Shown here: one piece after another, positions 16,657 to 24,619 of the stretch
How positions within the stretch are numbered: the first letter of the stretch is position 1
How the letters are laid out: each line of letters begins with the position of its first letter
NCBI GenBank assembly: GCA_038249195.1
Contig: JBBRWM010000003.1
Coordinates: 186,001 to 250,000 of the forward strand
Reading direction: 5' to 3'
Origin: JAOUEA01 sp038249195
GTDB taxonomy: Bacteria > Actinomycetota > UBA4738 > HRBIN12
Length of the DNA stretch: 64,000 nucleotides
Made by a program: the position numbers and the translations under genes
Notes under the pieces: model-generated
Told to the model about the DNA's origin: nothing
The model's database searches: none
The model's input: only the letters and a program-made list of their open reading frames with translations

Positions 16657-17200
16657 GCGCGCGGAACCGTTCCGACTCGATCGAGGCGACCACCGCGTCG
16701 TCCCCCGCGCGGCCTTCGGTCGCCCCGAACCACGCATCCGCCTCCAGCCACGCGGCCTCGATCTCCTCGGAAGAACGGAGCGAACCGTTGACGCGGAAGC
16801 TCTCCACGCTGCCGCTGCGCGTGACTGCCTCGTCGAGCGAGCTCTGTTCGAACTCGGTGGACGGAGCCGGCATGGCGTCCAGATGCTGCAGCGCCCACAA
16901 CAGGGTCCCCAACGACTCCTTGCACCACATCGCGTCCTTCACCGCCTGGGCCGGCCACGAACCCGAGGGCGCTTCGAACATGAGGCGCTCCGAGGCCGAG
17001 ACCGCGGGTGCGATGGACTCGCGCTGCAGCCAGCGGTCGGTCTCCCGGCGCGCCCGGTCGGCTTGGATCACGCGGCCCGGGTCGCCGTCGGCCTCGCTGA
17101 CGACAAGCTCGATGGCACCGCGGCGGGCGAGCGCATAGAGGACGAGGGCTCGGTCGGCCACCTGCTGGGCGCTGGGGCGACTCACCGCTCCATCCGTCAC
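16619..17200 (-). CDS. DUF4272-like protein
   Basis: A 193-residue soluble protein. QVADRALVLYALARRGAIEL near the N-terminus and the Trp-rich WALQHLDAMP and EEIEAAWLEADAWFGA segments resemble DUF4272, whose role is unknown. The start overlaps the recR stop by 4 bp, so it is the last gene of the dnaX-recR unit. Nothing in the sequence indicates an enzymatic activity. Confidence 0.6.
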   Translation of the reverse strand: MTDGAVSRPSAQQVADRALVLYALARRGAIELVVSEADGDPGRVIQADRARRETDRWLQRESIAPAVSASERLMFEAPSGSWPAQAVKDAMWCKESLGTLLWALQHLDAMPAPSTEFEQSSLDEAVTRSGSVESFRVNGSLRSSEEIEAAWLEADAWFGATEGRAGDDAVVASIESERFRALSWLRDDVAAPA

Positions 17201-17793
17201 ATCTCTCGGCGGCCCTCGAGGGCCTGGGAGAGCGTCACCTCGTCCGCGTACTCGAGGTCGCCACCCACGGGCAGCCCCGAGGCGAGCCGGGTCACGCGGA
17301 TGCCGAGCGGCTTCAGCAGGGCGCCGACGTACATGGCGGTGGCGTTGCCTTCGAGGTTGGGATTGGTCGCCAGGATCACCTCCGTGACGTGGTCACGGCC
17401 CACCCGGTCGAGCAGCTCCTGCACGCGCAGGTCGTCGGGCCCGATACCGTCCAGGGGGCTGATGGCGCCGCCCAGGATGTGGTAACGGCCCTTGATCAGG
17501 GCGGCCTTCTCGATGGTGGCAGCGTCCTTGGGCTCCTCCACCACGCACAGCAGCGTTCGGTCGCGCGACTCGTCCCTGCAGACGCGGCACAGATCGCCCT
17601 CGGCAACGTTGCCGCACTCACGACAGAACGCGATGCGATCCTTGGCTTGGACGATGGCGGCCGCGAGGCGCTTCGCGTCCTCGGGCGGCGCCTTCACCAG
17701 CCAGAACGCCAGGCGCTGCGCCGACTTTGGCCCCACGCCCGGCAGGCGTGCGAGCTCGTCGATCAGCTCTTGGATGGGGCCCTCGTACGCCAT
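17197..17793 (-). CDS. recR: Recombination mediator protein RecR
   Basis: Acts with RecF and RecO in loading RecA at gaps. The 198 residues show a helix-hairpin-helix (LPGVGPKSAQRLAF), a four-cysteine zinc finger (FCRECGNVAEGDLCRVC), and a Toprim domain with VVEEPKDAATIEK and ATNPNLEGNATAMY. Length is normal. It starts 3 bp after dnaX. The small DNA-binding gene ybaB/ebfC that often lies between dnaX and recR is absent. Confidence 0.97.
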   Translation of the reverse strand: MAYEGPIQELIDELARLPGVGPKSAQRLAFWLVKAPPEDAKRLAAAIVQAKDRIAFCRECGNVAEGDLCRVCRDESRDRTLLCVVEEPKDAATIEKAALIKGRYHILGGAISPLDGIGPDDLRVQELLDRVGRDHVTEVILATNPNLEGNATAMYVGALLKPLGIRVTRLASGLPVGGDLEYADEVTLSQALEGRREM

Positions 17794-17796
17794 GGC

Positions 17797-19467
17797 TCAG
17801 GCGTCCCCCGCGGGCTGCGCGCCGAGGGTCTCCTGCAGGAGGCGCAGCGCCTCGGCCTCGTCGGGTACCTCGTCCTCCTCGATGACCTCGAGCAAGGCCC
17901 CGGCGCCGGGCGGCTCCTTCAGCTCGCGCACGACGCACGTGATCTGCGGACGGATCCCGAACAGCTCGTTCAGCGCCGTCCGCAGGTCCTCCTGACGCGC
18001 CGCGACCTTCTCGGGACCAACCTTGCGGTCGGGCGGGAACGCGAGCTCGAGGGTGTTGCCGTCAAACGTGGCCACGGTGGCCGACTCCAGGATCGCCTTG
18101 AGGATGGGCTGGCGCGCGGTCCCGAGGTGATCGATGAGGGTCGGCCAGGACCGCCTGAGCATGGCGACGTCGATGTTGTCGGCGCTCGCCGCGTGGGGAT
18201 GTCCCGTCCGGAGCTGGGTGCCCTCGGGCGCGGGCGTCGCCATGTCGTCGGCGGGGCCCGCGGGCTTGGGCGCTGGCTCGGGCGGGGGCATCACGCTGGT
18301 GGGGTCGAGATCGGCGAGCCGCTCCAGGCGCTCCAGCCGCGCCACCATGCCGGCGGGGCTCGGGTCGGTGTCGGGCACCGTGGCGCGCACCAAGGCGAGC
18401 TCCAGGGAGATCCGCGGCGACGTCGTCCATCGCATGTCCGCCTGCGCGGCCTGCAGCAGCGCGATCACGCGCGCAAGCTCGCCGGGCGTGTACTTCTCGG
18501 CCTGGATCCTCAGCGATTCGTACGCGTCGGCCGCCACGTCCAAGAGGTCAGGCTGCCCGGGTGCGCTCTTGGCGATGAGCAGGTTCCGGAAATGCCCGAG
18601 CGCCTGGGCCGTGACCGTGCGCAGATCCTGACCGTCCTGGACCAGCCGGTTCACCAGCTCGAACGTGCTGCGCGCGTCGCCCACGGCGATGGCGTCGGCG
18701 AGTTCGACCTGCACCTCAGCGCGCGGCGCGCCCAACAGCGTGGTGACGGCTCCTTCGTCGATCGCGGCTCCGCCCAGAACGCTCGCCTGGTCCAGGATCG
18801 AGATGGCGTCGCGTGAGGAGCCCTCGGCCTGCCGCGCGATCATCCGGGCCGCGCCGTCGGTGAGGGTGGCGCCTTCGGCCGTGGCGATGGCCTGGAGTTG
18901 CTCCGCGAGGGTGTCGAGCGTGAACCGCCGGAAGTCGAAGCGTTGCGTGCGCCCCACGATGGTGGCGGGCATCTTCTGCGGCTCGGTGGTGGCCAGCACG
19001 AACCGCACACCCGGCGGGGGCTCCTCGAACAGCTTCAGCAAGGCATCGAAGGCTGGGGCGGAGAGGCGCTGCGCCTCGTCGATGATGTAGACCTTCTCCC
19101 GGCCCATCGCGGAGGCGGTGGGGGCTCGCTCGCGGAGCTCCCTGGCATCCTCCACGCCGCCGTGGGAGGCCGCGTCGATCTCCACCACGTCGAGATGGGT
19201 GCCCTCGCGGATGGCCACGCACTGCGTGCAGGTCCCGCACGGTTCGGGCGTGGGGCCTTGCTCGCAGTTGACCATCTTCGCCAGGATCCGCGCGGTGGAC
19301 GTCTTACCGGTGCCCCGTGGCCCGCAGAACAAGAAGGCGTGATGCAACCGGCCCTCGCGGATGGCGCCCGTGAGCGCGCGCACGACGTGGTCCTGCCCCA
19401 GCACCTCCGCCGGCGTCTGCGGGCGGTACCGCCGGTAGAGCGCCTGGTGTTGCCTCTCCTCCGCCAC
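17797..19467 (-). CDS. dnaX: DNA polymerase III subunit gamma/tau
   Basis: Clamp-loader ATPase. The N-terminus shows YRRYRPQTPAEVLGQDHV, Walker A GPRGTGKTS, the zinc module NCEQGPTPEPCGTCTQC, Walker B VYIIDEAQRLS and sensor 1 FVLATTEPQKMP. A Pro/Ala-rich linker (about residues 370-410) separates it from a tau-like C-terminal domain. The start is GTG with GGGAGGGG just upstream. It follows ffs as in many Gram-positive bacteria and is first in a dnaX-recR-DUF4272 unit. No obvious slippery poly-A frameshift site is seen, as expected at this GC content. Confidence 0.96.
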   Translation of the reverse strand: MAEERQHQALYRRYRPQTPAEVLGQDHVVRALTGAIREGRLHHAFLFCGPRGTGKTSTARILAKMVNCEQGPTPEPCGTCTQCVAIREGTHLDVVEIDAASHGGVEDARELRERAPTASAMGREKVYIIDEAQRLSAPAFDALLKLFEEPPPGVRFVLATTEPQKMPATIVGRTQRFDFRRFTLDTLAEQLQAIATAEGATLTDGAARMIARQAEGSSRDAISILDQASVLGGAAIDEGAVTTLLGAPRAEVQVELADAIAVGDARSTFELVNRLVQDGQDLRTVTAQALGHFRNLLIAKSAPGQPDLLDVAADAYESLRIQAEKYTPGELARVIALLQAAQADMRWTTSPRISLELALVRATVPDTDPSPAGMVARLERLERLADLDPTSVMPPPEPAPKPAGPADDMATPAPEGTQLRTGHPHAASADNIDVAMLRRSWPTLIDHLGTARQPILKAILESATVATFDGNTLELAFPPDRKVGPEKVAARQEDLRTALNELFGIRPQITCVVRELKEPPGAGALLEVIEEDEVPDEAEALRLLQETLGAQPAGDA

Positions 19468-19488
19468 CGTCCCCTCCCAAGAGATAGA

Positions 19489-19763
19489 CGTGACCGTGCA
19501 CCCGCCGTCGACCGCGGACGACTCGGACGCTTGCCGTCACTCGGCTCCGGCCAGGCATCCCCACGGCACCCACCAGGCTCCGCTTACGGCTGCTTCCTTC
19601 CGGATCTGACCGGGTTCGCGGTCTGGAGTCGCGTAGGACCCGACCTTCAACGCCTCGTGACGGCAGCTGCCCCGGACCTTCCGGGCCTCGGGCGGGGATT
19701 CGGCCCCGCTAGAGCGGATTGCGGGTACAGGGCACCGCTGGCTCCCCGCCTAGCACGGTCACG
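19489..19763 (-). ncRNA. ffs: Signal recognition particle RNA, large (Alu-containing) type
   Basis: On the minus strand the universal Ffh-binding core GTCAGATCCGGAAGGAAGCA lies at about 19590-19610. Further upstream are GCGGTGCCCTGTACCCGCAA and TCTAGCGGGGCCGAA, which correspond to the Alu domain of the Bacillus-type ~270-nt SRP RNA. The 5' segment CGTGACCGTGC and the 3' segment GCACGGTCACG are perfectly complementary and define a roughly 275-nt molecule. A TATACT -10 box lies just before the 5' end. It precedes dnaX, the usual neighbour. Ends are accurate to a few bases. Confidence 0.93.
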
Positions 19764-19768
19764 CGACG

Positions 19769-19774
19769 AGTATA
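19769..19774 (-). promoter_or_regulatory. -10 box (TATACT) of SRP RNA
   Basis: TATACT lies 5 nt before the predicted RNA 5' end. The -35 is unclear. Confidence 0.5.
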
Positions 19775-19873
19775 CGAGGGGCTCCGACACCGGGTCCTTC
19801 GGGAACCGGAACGCCGCACGACGACGTCTGAACCACGAACCGCCGCATCTCCGACCAAGGAGGAACACACAAC

Positions 19874-20485
19874 ATGCGCATCCCCGTCCGGCTCGGCATC
19901 GCTTTCTCCCTCTCCCTCGTGATGATCGCGTCGGCCGGCCTCTCGGCTGCCACCTCGGGTTCCAAGCCTGCCCCGCTGCCTGCGGAGGCGAACGGAGCGA
20001 ACTCGGGATCGCGTGGGGGCGACTCCATGCTCGGCGGGCCGCTCGTCGGTGGGCCGAGCGACGTCGCCATCGCACCCGAACCCCCGTGCGGCGAGACCGT
20101 GGGCTCGGGAAGCGGTCCCGACGCCTCCGTGGGGTACACGCCGTGCCCCAACCAGGAACCGACGGACCTGGTCGGCCACCCGCAGGACGTGACCCCGACA
20201 CCCGGCATGGACGACATGGGTCCCGTCGTTTGGACGAAGGCTGTCATCGGCACCGACGAGCGCACGCTGACCATCCGCTTCTGGTCGGGCATCGAGCCGT
20301 GCTCGGTACTCGATCACGTGGACGTGGCATACGACCCCGGCGCCGTCACCGTCACCCTCTTCCAGGGCAGCGCCCCGTCCGCCCAGGTGGTGGCGTGCGC
20401 CGAGATCGCCGTGCTGAAGCAGACGATGATCACGCTCGCTCAGCCCCTCGCCGGCCGGCCGATCGTGGACGGCGCCAGGGCCTGA
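19874..20485 (+). CDS. Secreted protein of unknown function
   Basis: A 203-residue protein with a signal peptide (MRIPVRLGIAFSLSLVMIAS, cleavage likely after SAGLSAA), a Gly/Pro/Ser-rich low-complexity stretch (about residues 28-100) and a small C-terminal domain with VVWTKAVIGTDERTLTIRFW, EPCSVLDHVDVAY and a final GRPIVDGARA. Two cysteines of the C-terminal domain could form a disulfide. AGGAGG upstream supports the ATG. I recognise no enzyme family. It stands alone between ffs and a small Zn-ribbon gene. Confidence 0.75.
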   Translation: MRIPVRLGIAFSLSLVMIASAGLSAATSGSKPAPLPAEANGANSGSRGGDSMLGGPLVGGPSDVAIAPEPPCGETVGSGSGPDASVGYTPCPNQEPTDLVGHPQDVTPTPGMDDMGPVVWTKAVIGTDERTLTIRFWSGIEPCSVLDHVDVAYDPGAVTVTLFQGSAPSAQVVACAEIAVLKQTMITLAQPLAGRPIVDGARA

Positions 20486-20517
20486 GCGCTCATCGGGAAA
20501 CGAAAGACTCCTCCCGG

Positions 20518-20537
20518 TAGGCTGCGGACACCCGCAG
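20518..20537 (+). promoter_or_regulatory. -10 box and hairpin before the Zn-ribbon gene
   Basis: TAGGCT (20518-20523) is followed by CTGCGG-ACAC-CCGCAG (20522-20537), then by a strong GAGGAGG ribosome-binding site. The hairpin may also end the upstream secreted-protein transcript. Confidence 0.35.
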
Positions 20538-20550
20538 AGGAGGAGGTACC

Positions 20551-20772
20551 GTGAGCGATCCCATCCCCGCCGAGCCCGACGCCTGTCTGCGTTGTGCCAC
20601 GGCCATGACGAATACGGGCGTGCACCGGTTCCGCGTGGAGGGGACGAGCGGGGGCATGAAGCTCTTCTTCGGCGAATGGGCCGAACTCGGCGAAGACATG
20701 ATCCCGATGGAACAGCTCGTCTGCCCGAACTGCCGTCGCGTGGAGCTGCGGATGCCTGCCTCCGCGAACTAG
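20551..20772 (+). CDS. Small Zn-ribbon protein
   Basis: A 73-residue protein with two cysteine pairs, CLRC near residue 12 and CPNC near residue 58, the layout of a single zinc ribbon. The middle is RFRVEGTSGGMKLFFGEW. Such proteins are annotated as nucleic-acid-binding Zn-ribbons, but the function is unproven. GTG start with GAGGAGG upstream. Its TAG is followed directly by the ATG of the HAD gene. Confidence 0.75.
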   Translation: MSDPIPAEPDACLRCATAMTNTGVHRFRVEGTSGGMKLFFGEWAELGEDMIPMEQLVCPNCRRVELRMPASAN

Positions 20773-21483
20773 ATGCTGCCCGTCGGCGCCGTGCTCGTGG
20801 ACTTCGACGGAACGGCCTGTGCGCACGATGTGGCCGAGCACCTGCTGGTGGCGTTCGCCGACGAGGACTGGGCCGCCTACGACGACGCCGTCGACCGCGG
20901 GGAGATCGGCCTGCGTGAGGCGATCGTGGCCCAGGACCGCATGATGCTCGCCCCGCGCGAGGGCCTGTTCGAGTACGTACTCGGACACTGCAGGATGGAT
21001 CCCACGTTCGCCCCGTTCTGCGCATGGCTCGACTCCCACGAGGTTCCCGTCACCATCGTGTCCGACGGATTCGGCTTCTACGTCGAGCCCCTGCTCGCGT
21101 CCGTGGGGTTAGGGGATCTGCCGGTCATCACCAATGCCCAGCGCTGGGGAGTCGACGGACGTCCGGACGGTGTTGACTTCGTGAGCAGCCATCCCGTGTG
21201 CGTGGGCTGTGGCACGTGCAAGATGCAGGCGGTCGAACGGTCCCGCGGCGCGCACGGAGCCGTGGCGTTCGTGGGCGAGGGGCAGTCCGATCGGTACGGC
21301 GCTCTGTATGCGGACATCGTGTTCGCGAAGGACGCCTTGCCCGCCTACTGCGAGGCCGACGGCGTACCGTACGTCGCCTGGCGCGACTTCGACGATGTCC
21401 GGCGAGTGCTCGAGGACCCGGCCCTGTCGGTGCCGGGTCCTGTGGCGCCGCTAACCTGCCCGGGATGGACCCTCCGGGCCTGA
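20773..21483 (+). CDS. HAD-IB phosphatase, MtnX-like
   Basis: The 236-residue product has HAD motif I VLVDFDGTACAHD, motif II IVSDGFGFYV, and a motif III/IV region with VAFVGEGQSDRYGALYADIV. The lid sequence CVGCGTCKMQ contains a CxxC pair. Overall it resembles MtnX (2-hydroxy-3-keto-5-methylthiopentenyl-1-phosphate phosphatase) and related SerB-like enzymes, but no other methionine-salvage gene is nearby, so the substrate is uncertain. It begins at the base after the Zn-ribbon stop and overlaps the GNAT gene by 19 bp. Confidence 0.8.
   Translation: MLPVGAVLVDFDGTACAHDVAEHLLVAFADEDWAAYDDAVDRGEIGLREAIVAQDRMMLAPREGLFEYVLGHCRMDPTFAPFCAWLDSHEVPVTIVSDGFGFYVEPLLASVGLGDLPVITNAQRWGVDGRPDGVDFVSSHPVCVGCGTCKMQAVERSRGAHGAVAFVGEGQSDRYGALYADIVFAKDALPAYCEADGVPYVAWRDFDDVRRVLEDPALSVPGPVAPLTCPGWTLRA
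21452..21457 (+). promoter_or_regulatory. -10 box (TAACCT), leaderless GNAT gene
   Basis: TAACCT ends 7 nt before the ATG at 21465, inside the 3' end of the HAD gene. Confidence 0.4.
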
Positions 21484-22409
21484 ACCTGCCGCCGGGCCTC
21501 ACCGCCCGGCCCGTCACCATGGACGACGTGGATGCCGTTCTGGCGGTGGTGCGGGCGTGCGAGGAACACGACGCCGGTGCGGCTGAGGTGGACCCCGAGG
21601 ACCTCACCGCGGACTGGAACCGCCCGGCGATGCATCTGCCCACCATGACGCTCGCCGTGTTCGAGGATGAAGTGATGGTGGCTGAGGCCGAGGTTGTGCG
21701 GCACCGGGGCGAGGTGAACATCCGGCCCGAACACCGGGGTCGCGGGATCGGGACGGCGGTGCTCCCTTGGGTCGAGAAGGTGGCACGCGGGCAAGGTTCC
21801 TATTGCCGTCAGATCGTGAACGACCGCGCCACGGACGCGGCACCGTTCCTGCTGCGCCACGGGTACGAGGGAGCGTTCACCTCGTGGATCCTGGGCATCG
21901 CGCTCGATGATGACCTCGTGGCCGCGGAGCTGCCCGATGGGATCGCATTCCGTGCATACCGACCCGGTGCGGACGATCGGGAGATCCACCGCCTGGTGGA
22001 GGAAGCGTTCGGCGAGTGGGATCTACGGGACCCCACGCCCTTCGAGGACTGGGCCGCGCTCACGATCGAGCGCGCGTCGTTCGAGCCGTGGCACGTGATC
22101 CTAGCCGCCGACGATACTTCCGGCGAGCTCGTGGGCACGGCGTTCCTGATCGACTACGAGGGCCAGGAGGCGGGGTGGATCCAACAGCTCGCGACCAAGG
22201 CCACGCACCGACATCGAGGGATCGCGCGGGCCCTGCTGCACCGGGCGTTCGAGCTCTACCGCGACCGCGGCAAGGCGGTGGCGGAGCTCAACACGGATTC
22301 CCGAACCGGCGCGCTGGCGCTCTACGAGAAGATCGGCATGACGGTCCGCAGCTCCTACACGAACTACCTCAAGGAGTTCCCGAAAAGGGAGTCCGAGGTG
22401 CTCGACTAG
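21465..22409 (+). CDS. Tandem GNAT acetyltransferase (mycothiol-synthase-like)
   Basis: The 314-residue protein contains two GNAT domains. The first has EHRGRGIGTAVLPW; the second has THRHRGIARALLHRAFELY and NTDSRTGALALYEKIGMTV, the standard acetyl-CoA-binding loops. Two fused GNAT domains of this length are typical of MshD, which acetylates Cys-GlcN-Ins in mycothiol synthesis, but also occur in other acetyltransferases. No other msh gene is in the window. The ATG is supported by a -10 box 7 nt upstream and the absence of a Shine-Dalgarno sequence. Confidence 0.8.
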   Translation: MDPPGLNLPPGLTARPVTMDDVDAVLAVVRACEEHDAGAAEVDPEDLTADWNRPAMHLPTMTLAVFEDEVMVAEAEVVRHRGEVNIRPEHRGRGIGTAVLPWVEKVARGQGSYCRQIVNDRATDAAPFLLRHGYEGAFTSWILGIALDDDLVAAELPDGIAFRAYRPGADDREIHRLVEEAFGEWDLRDPTPFEDWAALTIERASFEPWHVILAADDTSGELVGTAFLIDYEGQEAGWIQQLATKATHRHRGIARALLHRAFELYRDRGKAVAELNTDSRTGALALYEKIGMTVRSSYTNYLKEFPKRESEVLD

Positions 22410-22414
22410 CGCGG

Positions 22415-22501
22415 CGGTGGCCGAGGGATTCGAACCCTCGAGGGAGTTGCCCCCCTACGCGCTTTCCAGGCGCGTCCCTTCGGCCGCTCGGGCAGGCCAC
22501 C
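22415..22501 (-). tRNA. tRNA-Ser(GGA)
   Basis: A cloverleaf with a 7-bp acceptor (GGTGGCC/GGCCACC), anticodon loop CTGGAAA and T-loop GGTTCGAATCC. The long variable arm (TAGGGGGGCAACTCCCTC) is serine-specific. CCA is not encoded. Confidence 0.96.
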
Positions 22502-22542
22502 GCGGCCGATTCTAGCGGGCGGTCCAGGCGAGCATCCTGAAG

Positions 22543-23079
22543 TCAGCGCGTGTGCGACGCGATGAGCGCGGCGTACTTGTGCGCTCCGATGTTCGTCAGG
22601 TGGTAGAGGTCGTGGGCGAACCATGATGCATGGTTGATGCTGTACCCGAACCAGTCCACGATCGAGGCGTTGGCGTGACGGTTCGCGCAGGCGCGGAGAC
22701 GGCTGTTGTTCGTGGCGCGCCAGCCGCGCGGGACCTTGAGGGTCACCAAGTAGACGTGGTGACCCCGGCCCGCAGCTCGAACGGCGGCGTCGCAGCTGCC
22801 CGGGTCGATGTATCCGTTGTTCCCCAAGTGGATGATCACCTTGCTGGGAAGATGGCCCGCGCGCCGCTTGGCGCGGAGCAACCCGGGCAGGGCGGAGAAC
22901 TGGCGGCTCACTACGGCGTTGATGCGGATCCCGCGGGCGGCGAGCTCACTGCGGGCGCCCAGCATCACGGAGTCCCCGAACCCGTAGCGACCCCTTCCCG
23001 CCGCGCCAGCCGGGCCGGCCGAAGCGAGCACCGCGAGCGACAGGGTGAGGGCGAGAAGCCCTCTGGCGATAGCGCGCAC
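22543..23079 (-). CDS. Secreted SGNH/GDSL-type hydrolase
   Basis: A 178-residue exported protein: signal peptide (ARGLLALTLSLAVLASAG), then block I FGDSVMLGA with the nucleophilic Ser, block III HLGNNG with the oxyanion Asn, and block V DLYHLTNIG with the catalytic His in DxxH form. This layout is common in SGNH domains attached to acyltransferase-3 proteins, here standalone. It probably acts as an esterase or O-acyl transferase outside the membrane. The GTG start is supported by TACGCT 6 nt upstream. Confidence 0.82.
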   Translation of the reverse strand: MRAIARGLLALTLSLAVLASAGPAGAAGRGRYGFGDSVMLGARSELAARGIRINAVVSRQFSALPGLLRAKRRAGHLPSKVIIHLGNNGYIDPGSCDAAVRAAGRGHHVYLVTLKVPRGWRATNNSRLRACANRHANASIVDWFGYSINHASWFAHDLYHLTNIGAHKYAALIASHTR

Positions 23080-23085
23080 GAGAGC

Positions 23086-23091
23086 AGCGTA
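23086..23091 (-). promoter_or_regulatory. -10 box (TACGCT), leaderless SGNH gene
   Basis: TACGCT ends 6 nt before the GTG at 23079. Confidence 0.45.
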
Positions 23092-23105
23092 GCGGGCGAT
23101 GCCGC

Positions 23106-23483
23106 TCAATGCGCGTCCGGAGGCATGACGGCCTTCCCTACCGGCATCATCCGTCCATCGTCCACCAACCGTCGCGCGATCTCGAGGTTCCTCGCCGACC
23201 AGTGCGAACCCGGGCGTCGTGGCACGTAGCGGATCGCGTAGCGCTCGTCGTCGATGCGCTTGGTCTGGGTATCGACCCAACCGTGGCACATGGCGGTCTC
23301 CAGCAATGCGTGGAAATCGACGGTCTGCCTGCCCGAGGCCTTCTTGTAGATGGCGACGACGAGCTCGCTTCTCTCTGCCCCGTGCTCGCGCAGCCACCCA
23401 TCGAACGCGGCAGCCGACTCCATCGGCTGGGCATGAGAGACGTCCAGGAGACCCATCGGCGGCCATCGAACCACGGATCGCAT
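23106..23483 (-). CDS. YdeI/OmpD-associated family protein, C-terminally short
   Basis: The 125 residues match the N-terminal half of the YdeI-like family: FDGWLREHGAERSELVVAIY, then CHGWVDTQTKRIDDERYAIR and the Trp-Ser-Arg-Asn segment HWSARNLEIARRLVDDGR. Family members are usually near 190 residues and end in a helical segment rich in AKRPETR-like sequence, which is missing. The stop is followed by only 27 bp before the next start, with no recognisable remainder in other frames. It may be a truncated, decaying gene or a short family variant. Confidence 0.65.
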   Translation of the reverse strand: MRSVVRWPPMGLLDVSHAQPMESAAAFDGWLREHGAERSELVVAIYKKASGRQTVDFHALLETAMCHGWVDTQTKRIDDERYAIRYVPRRPGSHWSARNLEIARRLVDDGRMMPVGKAVMPPDAH

Positions 23484-23627
23484 GCTTGGCCCCCGGGAGC
23501 GGCCGGGTCTTGATGGCCGAGGCCCGGGCGCCCGGCGCGGGCTGGCCCTGACGTCCGGGTGTGCCGGGGCTGTGCGCACGTTCCATGCGGGTTCGTCTCG
23601 GTGAGTGACCCGCACCCGGGACAAGGT

Positions 23628-23720
23628 TGGCGGAGGCGGCGCGATTCGAACGCGCGAGGGGCGGCTTAGACCCCTAACCGCTTTCGAGGCGGTCCCGTTC
23701 GTCCACTCCGGCACGCCTCC
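23628..23720 (-). tRNA. tRNA-Ser(CGA)
   Basis: Acceptor GGAGGCG/CGCCTCC, anticodon loop CTCGAAA, long variable arm (TAGGGGTCTAAGCCGCCCCT) and T-loop GTTCGAATC. A CCA triplet follows the discriminator base at 23628-23630, so the 3' end may be encoded. Confidence 0.96.
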
Positions 23721-23764
23721 GCCGACGAGTCTAGCGAACGAGCCGCGCCCCCCCAAACACGGCC

Positions 23765-24226
23765 TCAGCGCCGTTCGCGGAAGAAGTCGCGCAGGAGGTC
23801 GCCGCACGCCTCGGCGAGCACGCCGGTGGTGAGCTCGGGACCGTGGTTCAGACGGTCGTCCGCCAGGAGGTTGCCGAGGGAGCCAGCGAAGCCCGCCTTG
23901 GGATCCGGCGCCCCTACCACCACGCGGTCCAGGCGCGCGAGCACCATGGCCCCGGCGCACATGGCGCACGGCTCGAGCGTGACGTAGAGCGTGCACCCGT
24001 CCAGCCGCCAGGACCCCCCGGCGCGCGCGGCCTCGCGCAGCGCCAGGATCTCCGCATGCGCAGTGGGGTCGTTCAGGCGCTCGCGACCGTTGCCGGCTCC
24101 CACCATGAGACGTCCGTCGCGAGCGATGACGCAGCCTACGGGCACATCCCCCCACTGCTCGCACAGCCGCGCCTCCTCGATCGCCAGCAGCATGAGGTTC
24201 ATGTCGCCGGGAGAGTAGTCTGACAT
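23765..24226 (-). CDS. tadA: tRNA adenosine(34) deaminase
   Basis: Converts A34 to inosine in tRNA-Arg(ACG). The 153 residues have the zinc and catalytic motif HAEI (THAEILALREAA) and PCAMCAGAM, as in TadA and other cytidine-deaminase-fold enzymes; VPVGCVIARDG and NDPTAHAE are TadA-like. The start is 3 bp after the upstream metallopeptidase stop, suggesting co-transcription. Its expected substrate, tRNA-Arg(ACG), is encoded at 31836-31908. Confidence 0.93.
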   Translation of the reverse strand: MSDYSPGDMNLMLLAIEEARLCEQWGDVPVGCVIARDGRLMVGAGNGRERLNDPTAHAEILALREAARAGGSWRLDGCTLYVTLEPCAMCAGAMVLARLDRVVVGAPDPKAGFAGSLGNLLADDRLNHGPELTTGVLAEACGDLLRDFFRERR

Positions 24227-24229
24227 GGA

Positions 24230-24577
24230 CTAGTAGGCGTCGATCTCGAGGAGGCGATCGTCGTCGATCCCGAAGTGATGCGCGATCTCGTGGGCCACGG
24301 TGTGCTGCACGATGGCACGCAGCCTTGCCTCGTCCCCTCCGGACTGCCTCCGGATCGGGCCCGCGAACAGCGTGATGCGGTCGGGCAGCACGCCCGAGTA
24401 GTTGCCGCCCCGGGCCGAGAGCGGCACGCCCTCGTACAGCCCGAGCAGCGGCCGGCCATCGGCGGGCTCGTCGTCCACGAAGACCTCGACATTGTCGAGC
24501 GTGTCCCGGACCCACGTGGGGAGTCCGGCCACGGCCTCCTCCACCAACGCTACGAACCGATCCTCGCTGAGCCTCAT
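24230..24577 (-). CDS. Zincin-like metallopeptidase family protein
   Basis: A 115-residue protein with HEIAHHFGIDDDRL at the C-terminus, an HExxH zinc-binding motif followed by a third His and the conserved GIDD, as in the small metallopeptidase family once named DUF1025. VFVDDEPADGRPLLGLYEG and LPDRITLFAGPI are also typical. No signal peptide. The physiological substrate is unknown. It is divergent from the Rieske gene and 3 bp upstream of tadA. Confidence 0.85.
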   Translation of the reverse strand: MRLSEDRFVALVEEAVAGLPTWVRDTLDNVEVFVDDEPADGRPLLGLYEGVPLSARGGNYSGVLPDRITLFAGPIRRQSGGDEARLRAIVQHTVAHEIAHHFGIDDDRLLEIDAY

Positions 24578-24607
24578 CGCCCACGAAGCGTAACGGCCCG
24601 CTTGGGA

Positions 24608-24613
24608 TAGGGT
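24608..24613 (+). promoter_or_regulatory. -10 box (TAGGGT), leaderless Rieske gene
   Basis: TAGGGT ends 6 nt before the ATG at 24620. Confidence 0.5.
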
Positions 24614-24619
24614 TCGTCG

